Source: Bifidobacterium castoris (GTDB lineage Bacteria > Actinomycetota > Actinomycetes > Actinomycetales > Bifidobacteriaceae). Taken from it: a stretch of DNA of 64,000 bases. The number at the start of each line of letters is the position of its first letter. Within the stretch, counting starts at the first letter, position 1. The stretch covers positions 186,001 through 250,000 of the forward strand of contig NZ_QXGI01000003.1 of NCBI RefSeq assembly GCF_003952025.1, in the 5' to 3' direction. This document shows positions 13,838 to 23,199 of the stretch, piece after piece. The notes beneath the pieces are model-generated. The model worked only from the letters and a program-made list of their open reading frames with translations. It did no database searches and was not told where the DNA came from. The translations under genes were made by a program, and so were the position numbers.

Positions 13838-15274
13838 TCAGATGTGGAAGTAGAGCTCGTACTCGAGCGGGGTCGGCTGCAGACGGGCCTGATCGATCTC
13901 GCTGCGCTTGAGGTCGATCCAGGTCTCGATGAGGTCCTCGGTGAAGACGTCGCCGGCGGTCAGGAAGTCGTGATCCTCCTCGAGCGCGTCGAGCGCCTCG
14001 GCGAGCGAGGACGGCACCTGCTTGATGCCGGCGTGCTCCTCCGGAGGAAGCTCATAGAGGTCCTTGTCGACCGGCTCCGGCGGCTCGATGTGGTTGAGGA
14101 TGCCGTCGAGGCCCGCCATGAGCTGCGCGGAGAACGCGAGGAACGGATTGCACGACGGATCCGGGGCGCGGAACTCGATGCGCTTCGCGGCCGGCGACGT
14201 GCCCGCGAGCGGGATGCGGATCGCGGCGGAGCGGTTGCGGGCCGAATAGACGAGGTTGACCGGCGCCTCGAAGCCCGGGACGAGTCGATGATACGAGTTG
14301 AGCGACGGGTTCGTGAACGCGAGCACCGCCGAGGAGTGCTTGATCAGGCCGCCGATGTACCAACGGGCCATGTCGGAAAGGCCGCCGTAGTTCTTCTCGT
14401 CGTAGAACAGCGGCTTGCCGTCCTTCCACAGCGACTGGTGGCAGTGCATGCCGGTGCCGTTGTCACCGGCGATCGGCTTCGGCATGAAGGTCGCGGCCTT
14501 GCCGGCGAGCGCGGCCGTCTCATGGACGACGTACTTGTACTTCATCAGGTCGTCGCCCGCGTGCTGCAGCGAGTTGAAGCGGTAGTTGATCTCCTGCTGG
14601 CCGGCGCCGGCGACCTCGTGATGCGCGCGCTCGAGGATGAGGCCGACCTTCTGCAGGTTGGCGACCATGTCGTCGCGCAGATCCTGCGTGTGGTCGATCG
14701 GCGGGACCGGGAAGTAGCCGCGCTTGACACGGTTCTTGAAACCGATGTTCGGCGTGCCGTCCTCCTCGACGTCGAGTCCGGAGTTCCATGGGGCCTCGAC
14801 GGAATCGACCTCGTAGAAGGAGCCGCGCATGTCGTTGCCGAAGCGGACCTTGTCGAAGATGAAGAACTCGGCTTCCGGGGCGAAGGAGGCGGTGTCGGCG
14901 ATGCCGGTGGCCTTCAGGTAGGCTTCGGCCTTCGCCGCGACCTGACGCGGATCGCGCGAATACGGCTCATCGGTCAGCGGGTCGACGATCGAGAATGCGA
15001 CGTTGAGCGTCTTGTGCTTGCGGAACGGGTCGACGTAGGCGGTCGTGATGTCCGGGACGAGCTTCATGTCGGACTCGTTGATGGCCTGGAAGCCTTCGAT
15101 GGAGGAGCCGTCGAACGGCATGCCCTCGTCGAACGCGTCCTTGAGGAATTCGCTGGCAGGGACCGTGAAGTGCTGCTGAACACCAATCAGATCGGTGAAG
15201 CGAACGGAGACATACTCAATGCCTTCCTGATTGATCAGGGCCTCGGCGTCTTCCTTGGTTTCGAGTGTGGTCAC
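13838..15274 (-). CDS. glnA: Glutamine synthetase type I
   Basis: A 478-residue enzyme that makes glutamine from glutamate, ammonia and ATP. The GTG start at 15274 is fixed by a strong GAAAGGAG upstream. Family features are FDGSSIEGF, the glutamate/ATP segment [32 protein letters not shown], and the C-terminal [10 protein letters not shown], whose tyrosine (about residue 406) aligns with the adenylylated tyrosine of GSI-beta enzymes. Length and motifs fit the actinobacterial GSI-beta class, so control by an adenylyltransferase GlnE is likely though not seen here. A strong terminator follows. Confidence 0.97.
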   Translation of the reverse strand: MTTLETKEDAEALINQEGIEYVSVRFTDLIGVQQHFTVPASEFLKDAFDEGMPFDGSSIEGFQAINESDMKLVPDITTAYVDPFRKHKTLNVAFSIVDPLTDEPYSRDPRQVAAKAEAYLKATGIADTASFAPEAEFFIFDKVRFGNDMRGSFYEVDSVEAPWNSGLDVEEDGTPNIGFKNRVKRGYFPVPPIDHTQDLRDDMVANLQKVGLILERAHHEVAGAGQQEINYRFNSLQHAGDDLMKYKYVVHETAALAGKAATFMPKPIAGDNGTGMHCHQSLWKDGKPLFYDEKNYGGLSDMARWYIGGLIKHSSAVLAFTNPSLNSYHRLVPGFEAPVNLVYSARNRSAAIRIPLAGTSPAAKRIEFRAPDPSCNPFLAFSAQLMAGLDGILNHIEPPEPVDKDLYELPPEEHAGIKQVPSSLAEALDALEEDHDFLTAGDVFTEDLIETWIDLKRSEIDQARLQPTPLEYELYFHI

Positions 15275-15626
15275 GGGACCGCTCCTTTCAATAAGTGGAT
15301 TACGCATATCAGCATAGGTCACAGCGTTTCGCTCACTCGAAGTTTGAGTTACGAACATGTTTCGGATGGCGCGGATGGGGTCGACGGAGCGTCGGAATCG
15401 TTCGAACGGCCGCGCTGGCGTGATGAGGGGAGCCTGGCCGCGTGCGCCGTGCGGCTGCACACGATGTGGACGCCGCGTCGCCGTGGCGGTAGTTCCTGCC
15501 GGTGGCGATCGTTATGGGTGGCCGTTCCTCGGGCATCGCACCGCGATACGCGGACGGTCATCGCAAAACGCCGGCAGGAAGGCCGACGCGGGACGCGGAC
15601 GTCGACAGACAAGCGGCGTCCAGAGA
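15275..15626. other. Intergenic leader of glnA
   Basis: This 350-base gap should hold the glnA promoter; the first 80 bases upstream of the start are less GC-rich than the rest. I see no clear -10/-35 pair, operator palindrome or gene, and few copies of the dispersed motif. Confidence 0.4.
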
Positions 15627-15656
15627 AACAAAAAGGGACCGGAGAAACCGGTCCCG
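15627..15656 (-). terminator. Intrinsic terminator of the DUF4191 gene
   Basis: GGGACCGG and CCGGTCCC form an 8-bp stem around a short loop, and on the minus strand a run of five T follows, about 20 bases after the stop codon. Confidence 0.9.
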
Positions 15657-15676
15657 GAAAATCTGGGCGACGACGG

Positions 15677-16465
15677 TCAGCGTCCGCGCATCGCGCGCTT
15701 GCTGACCTTCTGCATGCGCATCGGGTCGATGCCCTTGGGGACGCCCATGCCGCTCTTGCGCTGCAGCGTATGCAGACGCTCGTTGAGCGTGATGAGCTGG
15801 TCCTTGGTCATCATAAACCGACGGCGCTTCTTCACCGTGCGCACAAGCTTGTTGGAGGTCGTGTTCGGAATGTACGTGCGCTTCTTGAGGATGACATTGC
15901 GCAGATCCTTGAGACGCACCTGCTTGGGGCCGGTGCCGACGCAGATGCGGTAGATCGGGATCTGCGAGCCGGCGGTCACGCCCTTGATCATCTTCTCCTG
16001 GCGGTCCATCGCGCGCATGACGCGGCCGTAGTCGCCCTCGCCGATCAGATAGATGCCCTGATAGCCGGTGCCGCGCCAGATCGCGTCATGCGAGCGCGGG
16101 TCGACCCACGCCGGTTCCTGCGGGAAGTCATAGCCCGCCCTCTTCATGTTGCCGAGGACGCTGATGGCCGCGCCCGGCTGCCCCTCGAGCTGCTTGAAGC
16201 CGACGGCGTCCGCGCGGCGCGTGAGCATGATCGTGGCGAACAGCAGGCCGGTGACGGCGGCGAGGATCATCCAGCTGATCCATCCGAACCATCCCCAGTG
16301 GAACACGAATCCGCAGACCAGTCCGATGACGATCGGAATCGCGAACACGCCGCCGACGATCCACGGCAGCGCCTTGTCCTCCCTGTGCGTGAACTGGTAG
16401 ATCTGCTTGAGCTGGCTGAACATGCCGCGCTTTTTCTTCTTCGGCTGCTCGTCCTTCGATGCCAT
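15677..16465 (-). CDS. DUF4191 family membrane protein
   Basis: 262 residues: a Lys-rich N-terminus (MASKDEQPKKKKRGMF), two closely spaced membrane helices (PWIVGGVFAIPIVIGLVCGF and WISWMILAAVTGLLFATIML), then a basic cytoplasmic domain ending in RMQKVSKRAMRGR. This matches the actinobacterial DUF4191 family, whose function is not established and which often sits near glnA or lipoate genes, as here. Start ATG 16465 has AGGAGAGG upstream. A terminator follows. Confidence 0.85.
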   Translation of the reverse strand: MASKDEQPKKKKRGMFSQLKQIYQFTHREDKALPWIVGGVFAIPIVIGLVCGFVFHWGWFGWISWMILAAVTGLLFATIMLTRRADAVGFKQLEGQPGAAISVLGNMKRAGYDFPQEPAWVDPRSHDAIWRGTGYQGIYLIGEGDYGRVMRAMDRQEKMIKGVTAGSQIPIYRICVGTGPKQVRLKDLRNVILKKRTYIPNTTSNKLVRTVKKRRRFMMTKDQLITLNERLHTLQRKSGMGVPKGIDPMRMQKVSKRAMRGR

Positions 16466-16559
16466 GTATCGCCTCTCCTAATTACTTTGCGAACATTTTG
16501 CGAACGCTATCGGATGCGTGCTGTTGCAATGGTTTCATACTCTATCAGCTGACCATCCC

Positions 16560-16870
16560 CATCTTGCGTCGCCTACGGGGCGCCCGTGGAAACGCAAGAC
16601 CATGGTTGTGCATCCGGCAGGGATCGGCGTCTCGCAGGCAGGCGTCGTACTGCCCGTAAGATGTCGTGCCGCCATAAGACGTGAAGACGTCGCACCGCCC
16701 ATAGGGACCCATAAGGAAACCGCCATAGGGAACGTCGGGAGAATATCCCACCGGGTGATGTCGCATTGCCGGTAAGGGATTCACGCCACCCGTAAGACGA
16801 CGGCGGCGCCCGGTCCGCGCCGTGGCGTGACGCGACCGTCTTGCGCCACCCGTAAGACGGGAAGGGGATG
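16560..16870. repeat. Intergenic array of dispersed-motif units
   Basis: Examples: CTGCCCGTAAGA (about 16650), GCCGCCATAAGA (about 16669), ACCGCCCATAGG (about 16695), CCGCCATAGGG (about 16722), TTGCCGGTAAGG (about 16767), GCCACCCGTAAGA (about 16786 and 16846). The gap 16466-16938 between lpdA and the DUF4191 gene contains this and no gene. Confidence 0.8.
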
Positions 16871-16875
16871 CGTAT

Positions 16876-16914
16876 CGGCGGGGCTGCGTCGGCTTGGACG
16901 GCGTAGCCCCGCCG
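16876..16914 (-). terminator. Hairpin downstream of lpdA
   Basis: CGGCGGGGCT and AGCCCCGCCG form a perfect 10-bp outer stem with an imperfect inner stem, 25 bases after the lpdA stop. No T-run follows, so termination is inferred from position only. Confidence 0.5.
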
Positions 16915-16938
16915 TGAAGGCGAGCGGGGTCGCCGATA

Positions 16939-18420
16939 TCAGCGGGTGTGCAGCGGACGGCCGTCGGCTTTGAGCAGCGTCTCGCCGATCATCTCGCTGA
17001 AGGTCGGATGCGGATGGATCGCGTCGGCCGCCTCATGCAGCGGGGTGTGGTTGGCGACGATCTGCTGGGCCTCGGCGATCATGTCGCTCGCGTCCGGCGC
17101 GACGACGTGCACGCCGAGCACGACCTCGACGCCGTCCCGTTCCGCGTCCCGCCCGGTGACGATCGAGAAGGAGCCGCCCGTGCCGCTCATGACCATGCGT
17201 GGATTCGACATCACCGGGAACACGGTCTCCTTGACGTCGGCGTAGCGCGCGTCCGCCTGCGCGTCGTGCAGCGTGAGGCCGACGGTGGCGAACTCCGGCG
17301 AACTGAACACGATGTTCGCGATGGCATCCTCGTTCACAGGTCTCGCGTCGAGCCCGGCGATCGTCTCGGCGACGACGAGTCCCTGCGCGAAGGCGCGGTG
17401 CGCGAGCGCATGGCCGGCGGTGATGTCGCCCAACGCCCAGACATGGTCGAGGTTCGTGCGGCCGTATGCATCGATGACGACCATGCCGGCGTCGTCGAGC
17501 GCGACGCCGCTGTCGGCGAACCATGGCTCGTCCGTGTTCGGCGTGCGGCCGATCGCGCCGAGGACGATCTCCGCGCAGATCGTACGCTCCTCATCGTCGT
17601 CGCCGAGCGTGTAGTGCACGCACGCGCCGAGGTTGATGCCGGTGTCGACGCCGCGAACATGGGCATCGCGGATGATGTGGATGCCGCGGCGCTTGAGTTC
17701 GCGTGACAGCGCGAGCGCGGCGCGGCGGTCGCTTTTCGACAACACATTGTCCTTGCGGATGAGCAGCGTCACGTCGCTGCCCGCACTGTTCCAGATCGAC
17801 GCGAACTCGAGCGCGACGGCGCCGGACCCGATGATCACCGCGCTGTGGGGGAACGTGTCGAGCGACAGCGCGGCCGTCGAATCGACGATCGCGCCGTGGT
17901 ACGTCGTGCCGGGCAGCTCGCGCGGACGCGAACCGGTGGCGAGCACGACGTCGTCGGCCGTGATGTCGAGGTCGCCGTCGATTTCGTCGAATCCGCCGTT
18001 TTTCGCGAATCGATGCACGTGATCCTGGCCGGGGGAGGGCACGACGCGCACGTGGCGGTCCGCTCCCAGCGACGCGTCGCCGTGGTAGACGATGATGCCG
18101 CGGTATTCGACCAGTGCGCGCAGGCCGTCGACGAGCGTTGCGACGGTGCGCTCGCGGTAGTCGCGCAGACGGCCGAAATCGATCTCCTCGAGTTTGGAGA
18201 CGATGCCCATCGCCTCGCCGTGCGCGAGCGCGTCGAGCGTACGGGTGGCGGTGATGAGCGCCTTCGACGGGATGCATCCGCGGTTGAGGCAGGTGCCGCC
18301 GAGCGTCTCGTCGCGTTCGACCATGACGACCGATTTGCCGAGCTCGGCGGCGCGCAGGGCGGCGGAATAACCGCCGGGGCCTGCGCCGATGATTGCGATG
18401 TCGAATTGTAGCGATGCCAC
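16939..18420 (-). CDS. lpdA: Dihydrolipoyl dehydrogenase
   Basis: A 493-residue FAD flavoprotein disulfide reductase. The FAD-binding GAGPGGYSAA is at residues 12-21 and the redox pair is Cys44/Cys49 in GGTCLNRGCIPSK. A second nucleotide-binding motif (IIGSGAVALEFASIW) and the FAD segment WALGDITAGHALAH follow, and the C-terminal dimer interface has HPHPTFSEM with the catalytic His. It reoxidises dihydrolipoyl groups with NAD+; partner E1/E2 genes are not in the window, so its complex (pyruvate, glycine cleavage or another) is unknown. GTG 18420 is preferred over an upstream ATG at 18462 because GGAGG lies right before it. Confidence 0.93.
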   Translation of the reverse strand: MASLQFDIAIIGAGPGGYSAALRAAELGKSVVMVERDETLGGTCLNRGCIPSKALITATRTLDALAHGEAMGIVSKLEEIDFGRLRDYRERTVATLVDGLRALVEYRGIIVYHGDASLGADRHVRVVPSPGQDHVHRFAKNGGFDEIDGDLDITADDVVLATGSRPRELPGTTYHGAIVDSTAALSLDTFPHSAVIIGSGAVALEFASIWNSAGSDVTLLIRKDNVLSKSDRRAALALSRELKRRGIHIIRDAHVRGVDTGINLGACVHYTLGDDDEERTICAEIVLGAIGRTPNTDEPWFADSGVALDDAGMVVIDAYGRTNLDHVWALGDITAGHALAHRAFAQGLVVAETIAGLDARPVNEDAIANIVFSSPEFATVGLTLHDAQADARYADVKETVFPVMSNPRMVMSGTGGSFSIVTGRDAERDGVEVVLGVHVVAPDASDMIAEAQQIVANHTPLHEAADAIHPHPTFSEMIGETLLKADGRPLHTR

Positions 18421-18669
18421 GATGCCTCCAGAAAGTTGCGATATGCGACCGATAATTGGCAACCATTGTAATGCAAGGCGTCACGGCAAGGCGCCATGGC
18501 GGTGCACCGCTACGGGGCGGCACATAAGGAAAAAGTGGAAAAAGAGATAGGGGCGGGGAATGCAGGTGCAAGCGGAAGAAGGTCAGGACCGGAGGTGATG
18601 GCGCCGTGCGTCGTCGAGACGGGACGGGGGAAGATCGGGATAAGAAAGGGGAAAAGGCAAAAGCAGCGA

Positions 18670-18709
18670 AAAGGGCCGGGAGGGCGTCTCGCGTCCTCCC
18701 GGCCCTTTG
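18670..18709 (-). terminator. Intrinsic terminator of the DUF3043 gene
   Basis: AAGGGCCGGGAGG and CCTCCCGGCCCTT form a 13-bp stem with an 11-base loop just after the stop codon; on the minus strand a run of four T follows. Confidence 0.85.
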
Positions 18710-18717
18710 GCGGTGTC

Positions 18718-19356
18718 TTACTTAGGCCAATGGCCGCGCTTCTTGTAGCGCGGCTTCGGCAGACGCCAGCGACGCAGCTGGATCGCGCGGCTCCACGCGT
18801 AGGATCCGGTGCGCATGCCCTTGGCGACCGCCTGCTCGCCGTATTTGGCGATGAGCAGCTTCTTGAGCTTGCGCCACATCACGACGACATCGATGATGAT
18901 CGCGAACAGATACAGATACAGGAGCGTCATCAGGATAAGCGTGATCTGGATGCTGTAGGGGATCTGCCTGGCGAAGGCCGTGACGATGACGGACAGGACA
19001 AGGATGACGAGCGCCACGGGGATGAAGAACTCGCCGATGTTGAAGCGGGCGTCCACATAGTCGCGCACATAGACGCGCCAGGGAAGGCGCTCGGCCTTCG
19101 GCATGTGCTGCAGGTCGCCGGTGCGCATCGCCTCGTATTCGCGGTTCTCGCGCTCGCGCAGGCGACGCTTCGCCTCCTTGCGCTGCGCCGCGCTGTCCTT
19201 CGGCACGAGCGGCCGGATGTTCTTCGCCTGCGCCTCCTTGCGTTTCGGCGTCGGACGGCCCTTGCCGGCCTGCTCCTCCTTGGGCTGCGCGTTCGCGCCG
19301 TGCACGTTGCGCTCGACCTGTCCTTCGTTGCCTTCGTCCTTCTTGTTCACTGCCAT
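18718..19356 (-). CDS. DUF3043 family membrane protein
   Basis: 212 residues: a charged N-terminal half (KGRPTPKRKEAQAKN, AAQRKEAKRRLRERENREYE), the family segment LPWRVYVRDYVDARFNIGEFF, two membrane helices (IPVALVILVLSVIVTAFA and ITLILMTLLYLYLFAIIIDVV) and a basic tail. This is the actinobacterial DUF3043 pattern; its role is not established. The ATG at 19356 lacks a clear ribosome binding site, so the transcript may be leaderless. Confidence 0.85.
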   Translation of the reverse strand: MAVNKKDEGNEGQVERNVHGANAQPKEEQAGKGRPTPKRKEAQAKNIRPLVPKDSAAQRKEAKRRLRERENREYEAMRTGDLQHMPKAERLPWRVYVRDYVDARFNIGEFFIPVALVILVLSVIVTAFARQIPYSIQITLILMTLLYLYLFAIIIDVVVMWRKLKKLLIAKYGEQAVAKGMRTGSYAWSRAIQLRRWRLPKPRYKKRGHWPK

Positions 19357-19449
19357 GATGCACGAGCGTACGTGAAGACATCGACGCCGAGGAGACTGCG
19401 CCGCCCTCGGCGCAGGTGGCGGCGCAGGGCGACGGAGCCGCCTACAATC

Positions 19450-19720
19450 GACAATCGAGACATACGACCCGTAAGCGTCCGGACCGCCGATGCGGCCGGC
19501 GCCGCGTTACGGGCGGCGCATGCGGCGCCCCGCGGATGCCGTGGTTCATACGGCGGCCGGCGAGGCATGTGCCGCCCGTAAGCGACGCGGCCCGTAGTCA
19601 GACGTTGCTCGCAGGCGCGTTGCAGACGTCGCCCGTAAGGAAACGACGTCGTCCATGCGGCGCACACGCCGTCGCGCGGCTCGTAAACACGACGTGCCGC
19701 CCGTAAGGGATTCGCGTCGC
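19450..19720. repeat. Intergenic array of dispersed-motif units
   Basis: Units include GACCCGTAAGC (about 19468), GTTACGGGCGGCGC (about 19505), GCCGCCCGTAAGC (about 19573), CGGCCCGTAGTC (about 19589), GTCGCCCGTAAGG (about 19629) and GCCGCCCGTAAGG (about 19698). The gap 19357-19828 holds only this array and the dipeptidase ribosome binding site. Confidence 0.85.
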
Positions 19721-19828
19721 GCGCGGCGCATACGGCGCGCATGCGCGCGTCGTGCATGGCGTGCGCGGCGTGACGGGGACGGACGCTCGCTGCCGGCAGG
19801 TGCGGGCGGCGACGACGAAAGGAACGAC

Positions 19829-21196
19829 ATGGAGATATCGGCACAGGAGATTCGCGCGCGCGTGGCGGCAGACTGGCAGGGCATCATGGACGTCGTGCGC
19901 CAGAAGGTGGCGCTCAGGTCGGTGTCCGCGCAGGGCATCACCGGCGACCATATGGAGCAGTCCGCGCAGTACGTCGCGCGGATCATGCGCGAGGTCGGCG
20001 TCGACGCGCGCGTCGTGCAGTCGCACAACCCGGACGGAACCGCCGGCGCGTGGGAGGTCATCGGCTCGCTTGAGACGAATCCGGACGCGCCGACGGTGCT
20101 GCTGTACGCGCATCACGACGTGCAGCCCGTACCGGATCCGAACGAATGGGACACCGACCCCTTCGAGGTCACGCAGGTGGGCGACCGCCTGTATGGACGC
20201 GGCACCTGCGACGACACCGGCGGCATCGCGATCCACTACGGCGCGCTCAAGGCGCTCGGCGACGACCTCGGCGTCAACATCAAGATCTTCTTCGAGGGCG
20301 AGGAGGAGATGGGCTCCGCGAGCTTCATCCCCTTCATCGAGGAACACCACGACGAATTCGACTCCGACGTGATCATCGTCGCCGACTCGGGCAACTGGGC
20401 TCCCGACGTGCCGTCGCTGACGACGTCGCTGCGCGGCAACGCGACCTGCGACGTGCACGTCAAGGTGCTCGAGCATCCGGTGCACTCCGGCCAGTACGGC
20501 GGCCCCGTGCTCGATGCGAACACGCTCGCGGCGATGCTCATCGCGAAGATGTACGACGAGGACGGCGCGCTCGCGATCCCGGGCGTCGAGGGCGGCGAGC
20601 CGATCGGCGGCCTGCAGCGCGACATCGACGAGACGGACATGCGCGCGGCTGCGGGCGTCGTCGACTCCTACCGGCTCGCCGGCGACGGCTCGCTCGCCTC
20701 GCGGCTGTGGACGAAGCCGAGCGCGACCGTCATCGGCTTCGACGCCCATCCGGTCGACGGCTCGTTCAACGTGATCAGCCCGGAGACGACGTTCCGCGTG
20801 AGCCTGCGTGTCTCGCCGCTGCAGGACCCGCACGCCGCGATGAACGCGATGGTCGAGTTCTTCGAAGGCAACGCGCCCTTCGGCGCCGACGTGCGCGTCA
20901 CGCCGCTCGACGCCGGCATGGGCTGGGCGATGGATCCCGACTGCGAGGCGAGCGCCGACGCGTCCGCCGCGCTCGAGGAGGCCTTCGGCGTCGCCCCGGT
21001 GAACAAGGGCGAGGGCGGTTCGATCCCGTTCATTCCGCAGCTGCAGAAGATCTTCCCCGACGCGCAGGTGCTCGTCACCGGCCCCGAGGACCCGATCTCG
21101 AACGCGCACAGCCCGAACGAATCGGTGAGCGTCTCCGGACTCGAGAAGGACGTCGTCGCCGAGGCGCTGCTGCTTGATAAGCTTGGCAGGAACTGA
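19829..21196 (+). CDS. M20 family dipeptidase
   Basis: A 455-residue cytoplasmic metallopeptidase of the M20/M25/M40 type. Metal ligands sit in YAHHDVQPV (about residue 92), the bridging Asp in GTCDDTGG, the general-base Glu pair in FEGEEEMGS and a further ligand region in DSGNWAPDVPS. A dimerisation insert follows, and the C-terminal His lies in SNAHSPNESV. It probably cleaves dipeptides for amino-acid supply. ATG 19829 has GAAAGGAA upstream; open frame further 5' runs through repeat-array DNA and is not used. Confidence 0.9.
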   Translation: MEISAQEIRARVAADWQGIMDVVRQKVALRSVSAQGITGDHMEQSAQYVARIMREVGVDARVVQSHNPDGTAGAWEVIGSLETNPDAPTVLLYAHHDVQPVPDPNEWDTDPFEVTQVGDRLYGRGTCDDTGGIAIHYGALKALGDDLGVNIKIFFEGEEEMGSASFIPFIEEHHDEFDSDVIIVADSGNWAPDVPSLTTSLRGNATCDVHVKVLEHPVHSGQYGGPVLDANTLAAMLIAKMYDEDGALAIPGVEGGEPIGGLQRDIDETDMRAAAGVVDSYRLAGDGSLASRLWTKPSATVIGFDAHPVDGSFNVISPETTFRVSLRVSPLQDPHAAMNAMVEFFEGNAPFGADVRVTPLDAGMGWAMDPDCEASADASAALEEAFGVAPVNKGEGGSIPFIPQLQKIFPDAQVLVTGPEDPISNAHSPNESVSVSGLEKDVVAEALLLDKLGRN

Positions 21197-21247
21197 AGCC
21201 GCGGATGATCCCGAATGAGATCATCACGAATAAAGGAGAAGATCATC

Positions 21248-21406
21248 ATGTCCATTGCCTCCATCATCGCCTCCATCGGTCTGGTATGCTCCCTGCAGGC
21301 CGCGCCGGCCGCCTCCATGCAGGTCGACACGATGGACGCCGCGCCGACCACGGCCGAATCGGGCAGGGCCTGCAATGCGTTCCTGCATTTGCTCGGCCTG
21401 TGCTGA
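21248..21406 (+). CDS. Small peptide with hydrophobic leader and CNAFLHLLGLC C-terminus
   Basis: A 52-residue reading frame with a strong AAAGGAG eight bases before its ATG. Residues 1-22 are hydrophobic (MSIASIIASIGLVCSLQAAP) like a short secretion leader, the middle is acidic (QVDTMDAAPTTAESGR), and the tail has Cys42 and Cys52, the last residue, around a hydrophobic core. The histidine kinase starts 19 bases later on the same strand, so they are very likely co-transcribed. I recognise no family. Size, leader and position suggest a peptide pheromone or small secreted bioactive peptide sensed by that kinase; this is inference. No processing enzyme such as an AgrB or LanB/M homologue is in the window. 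Confidence 0.6.
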   Translation: MSIASIIASIGLVCSLQAAPAASMQVDTMDAAPTTAESGRACNAFLHLLGLC

Positions 21407-21425
21407 GCGGCGGGATGCGCGCGCA

Positions 21426-22619
21426 ATGACGTCGAAACGACGCGGGATGAGGCGCATCTGGCACCCATACATCGCTTTCTTCATCATTATGTTCTCGCTG
21501 TTGTATGAGCTGAATGTATGGGTGTACGCCATGCCCGTGCCTCCGCCCGGCACCTTGGCGTGGCTGATGCTGGCCCAGGCCATCGTCGTATGCTGCTATT
21601 GGTCCCCGGTGTGGGCGTCCGTCGCGGTGCTGCTTCTCAACGGCGTCGGCGAATACGCCATCCCTGGTTACGCGCAGTTCACAGCCTACTTTCTGTTCCT
21701 CGCCGTGGTGCTGATCAGCTACAGGACGTCGGTCAGGATCGCCGCGGTCCTGTGGTGCATCATGGCCGTATATACATGCATAGAGATGGCTGTGGAGCAG
21801 GGTTCCTTCTCCCTCTACGGCTGCACGGCGTTCTGCGCGGTGTATCTCGTCATGGTCGTCGTCGGCCGGTTCCTGGCCTGGAACGACCGACGCAACGAAC
21901 AGTTGCGCAGGACCGTGCAGCTCGAAGTCAAGGTCAGGCAGCTGGAATCGAACCAGTACCTGGCGGCCTATCTGCATGACGCCCTGTCCCAGGAGCTGGC
22001 CCTCATCGCCATGGAGGTGCAGCTGCGGAACGCGGATCCGAGCAAGTCCGACGACGAACGGTGGGAACGCGTCGGGGAATACGCCGGCAACGCCTTAGGT
22101 GACCTGCGTGAGATCATCATGCAGCTGCGTGATGATTCGATGTCGCTGCGGTTGTCCGACAGTCAGGACAAGGACATCGCCACGGTACTGAAAAACCAAG
22201 GGAAGGCGGGCGACGAACTGCTGCACAGGCATGGATTCTCCGGCGGCACCGAGGTGGATGTCATACACGACGCGAACAGTCAGGACCGTGAGATCAACGG
22301 ACTGGTCATGCTGATCTGCCACGAGATCTATGCCAACATCCTCAAGCACGGCGACGCCGCGGGACGATACCGGGTGCGCATGGAGGAAACCGCCACCCGC
22401 GTGCGCATCGTCTACGAGAACGATGTCGCCGAATCAGGCGAAGCGAAGATACAGGGAGGCAACGGCATCCGCGTCCTGCGTTCGCTCATCACGTCCATGG
22501 GCGGTACCTTCAGCCATGAACGGGCGGATGGCGTCTGGAAGGGGTGCGTCGAACTGCCGATCAGCGCAGATGAGCTGCACCCGGCGCGCGCCGTCAACGT
22601 CCGTTCAGCGGCGGCCTGA
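21426..22619 (+). CDS. Multi-spanning sensor histidine kinase
   Basis: 397 residues. Six hydrophobic segments fill the first 150 residues with very short loops, so sensing is probably within or at the membrane. A HisKA_3-type dimerisation region follows with the phospho-accepting His184 in YLHDALSQELALIAME, then a GHKL ATPase with the N-box CHEIYANILKHGD (about 298-310) and a G-box GGNGIRVL. This class normally pairs with LuxR-type regulators; the intact one in this region is at 28740, and a decayed copy lies directly downstream. The ATG at 21426 is used; MRRIWHPYIAFF at 21447 is an alternative. The gene follows the small peptide gene by 19 bases. Confidence 0.85.
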   Translation: MTSKRRGMRRIWHPYIAFFIIMFSLLYELNVWVYAMPVPPPGTLAWLMLAQAIVVCCYWSPVWASVAVLLLNGVGEYAIPGYAQFTAYFLFLAVVLISYRTSVRIAAVLWCIMAVYTCIEMAVEQGSFSLYGCTAFCAVYLVMVVVGRFLAWNDRRNEQLRRTVQLEVKVRQLESNQYLAAYLHDALSQELALIAMEVQLRNADPSKSDDERWERVGEYAGNALGDLREIIMQLRDDSMSLRLSDSQDKDIATVLKNQGKAGDELLHRHGFSGGTEVDVIHDANSQDREINGLVMLICHEIYANILKHGDAAGRYRVRMEETATRVRIVYENDVAESGEAKIQGGNGIRVLRSLITSMGGTFSHERADGVWKGCVELPISADELHPARAVNVRSAAA

Positions 22620-22719
22620 CGTTCCTGGGGCGTGAGCTGGCCGGACGGGGAATGCGAAAACAGTGACCTTCCCCGTCTGGACCGGCGCCTGTGCGATTTG
22701 CGGCATGCGGGTCACGGGC

Positions 22720-23095
22720 AGTCCGGAATCCGCCCATCATGCCGCCGTGGACGAGCAGCCCGACGAGCTTGGGCATGGAGACCGGCTGCTCCTTCTGCAT
22801 CGGTCCCCGTGCGCCGGTCGCTGTGATCTCGTCGAGATAATGCTCCATCGCGAAGCATATCATGCCGAGCACGGGAGCGTGATCGTTGATGGCGCGAAGC
22901 CGTCTGCAAATTGCCGGACCCGACCGGGGAATGAGATGCATGTCGAGGAGCACGATGTCCGATTCGTCGCACTGCGACGCCATGTCATGTTCGTAGCCGC
23001 GCAAGACGTGGATGCTGATGCTTGGCCATTGCGGCTTCAGATAGCCGTCGATGCTCCCGGCGGCGCGGGTCGTTCTCCGCCATCGCCGGAGGCAT
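22720..23095 (-). pseudogene. Decayed LuxR-type response regulator (receiver remnant)
   Basis: The minus strand encodes a receiver domain that aligns along its length with the regulator at 28740: RAAGSIDGYL against RAADSITGFI, DESDIVLLDMHL against DVADLVVMDMQL, RAINDHAPVLGMICF against RRINGRTPVLGMTCF, and VGLLVHGG against IGLLLHGG. The phospho-accepting Asp and the conserved Lys are kept. The first residues (MPPAMAENDPR) are in another frame; an apparent 2-base loss in the GC run after NDPR causes the shift. The helix-turn-helix half is missing. It faces the histidine kinase gene. Confidence 0.8.
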
Positions 23096-23199
23096 GTCTT
23101 CCTGCGTTCCATGAAGCAATGTTCATGTCCATTCCGATCTCGGCGCCCTCATGCCGGCCATGCATGGATCCATGATTTCCGCCATGCCATTGGCGTTCA

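Noticed and set aside
13844-16552. A 900-codon open frame on the plus strand across glnA and the DUF4191 gene
   Set aside because: It runs antisense through glnA, its terminator side, the intergenic leader and a second gene, which no real gene would do; composition is that of a shadow frame.
18496-19581. A plus-strand frame of 361 codons across the DUF3043 gene
   Set aside because: Antisense to a clear membrane protein gene that has its own terminator.
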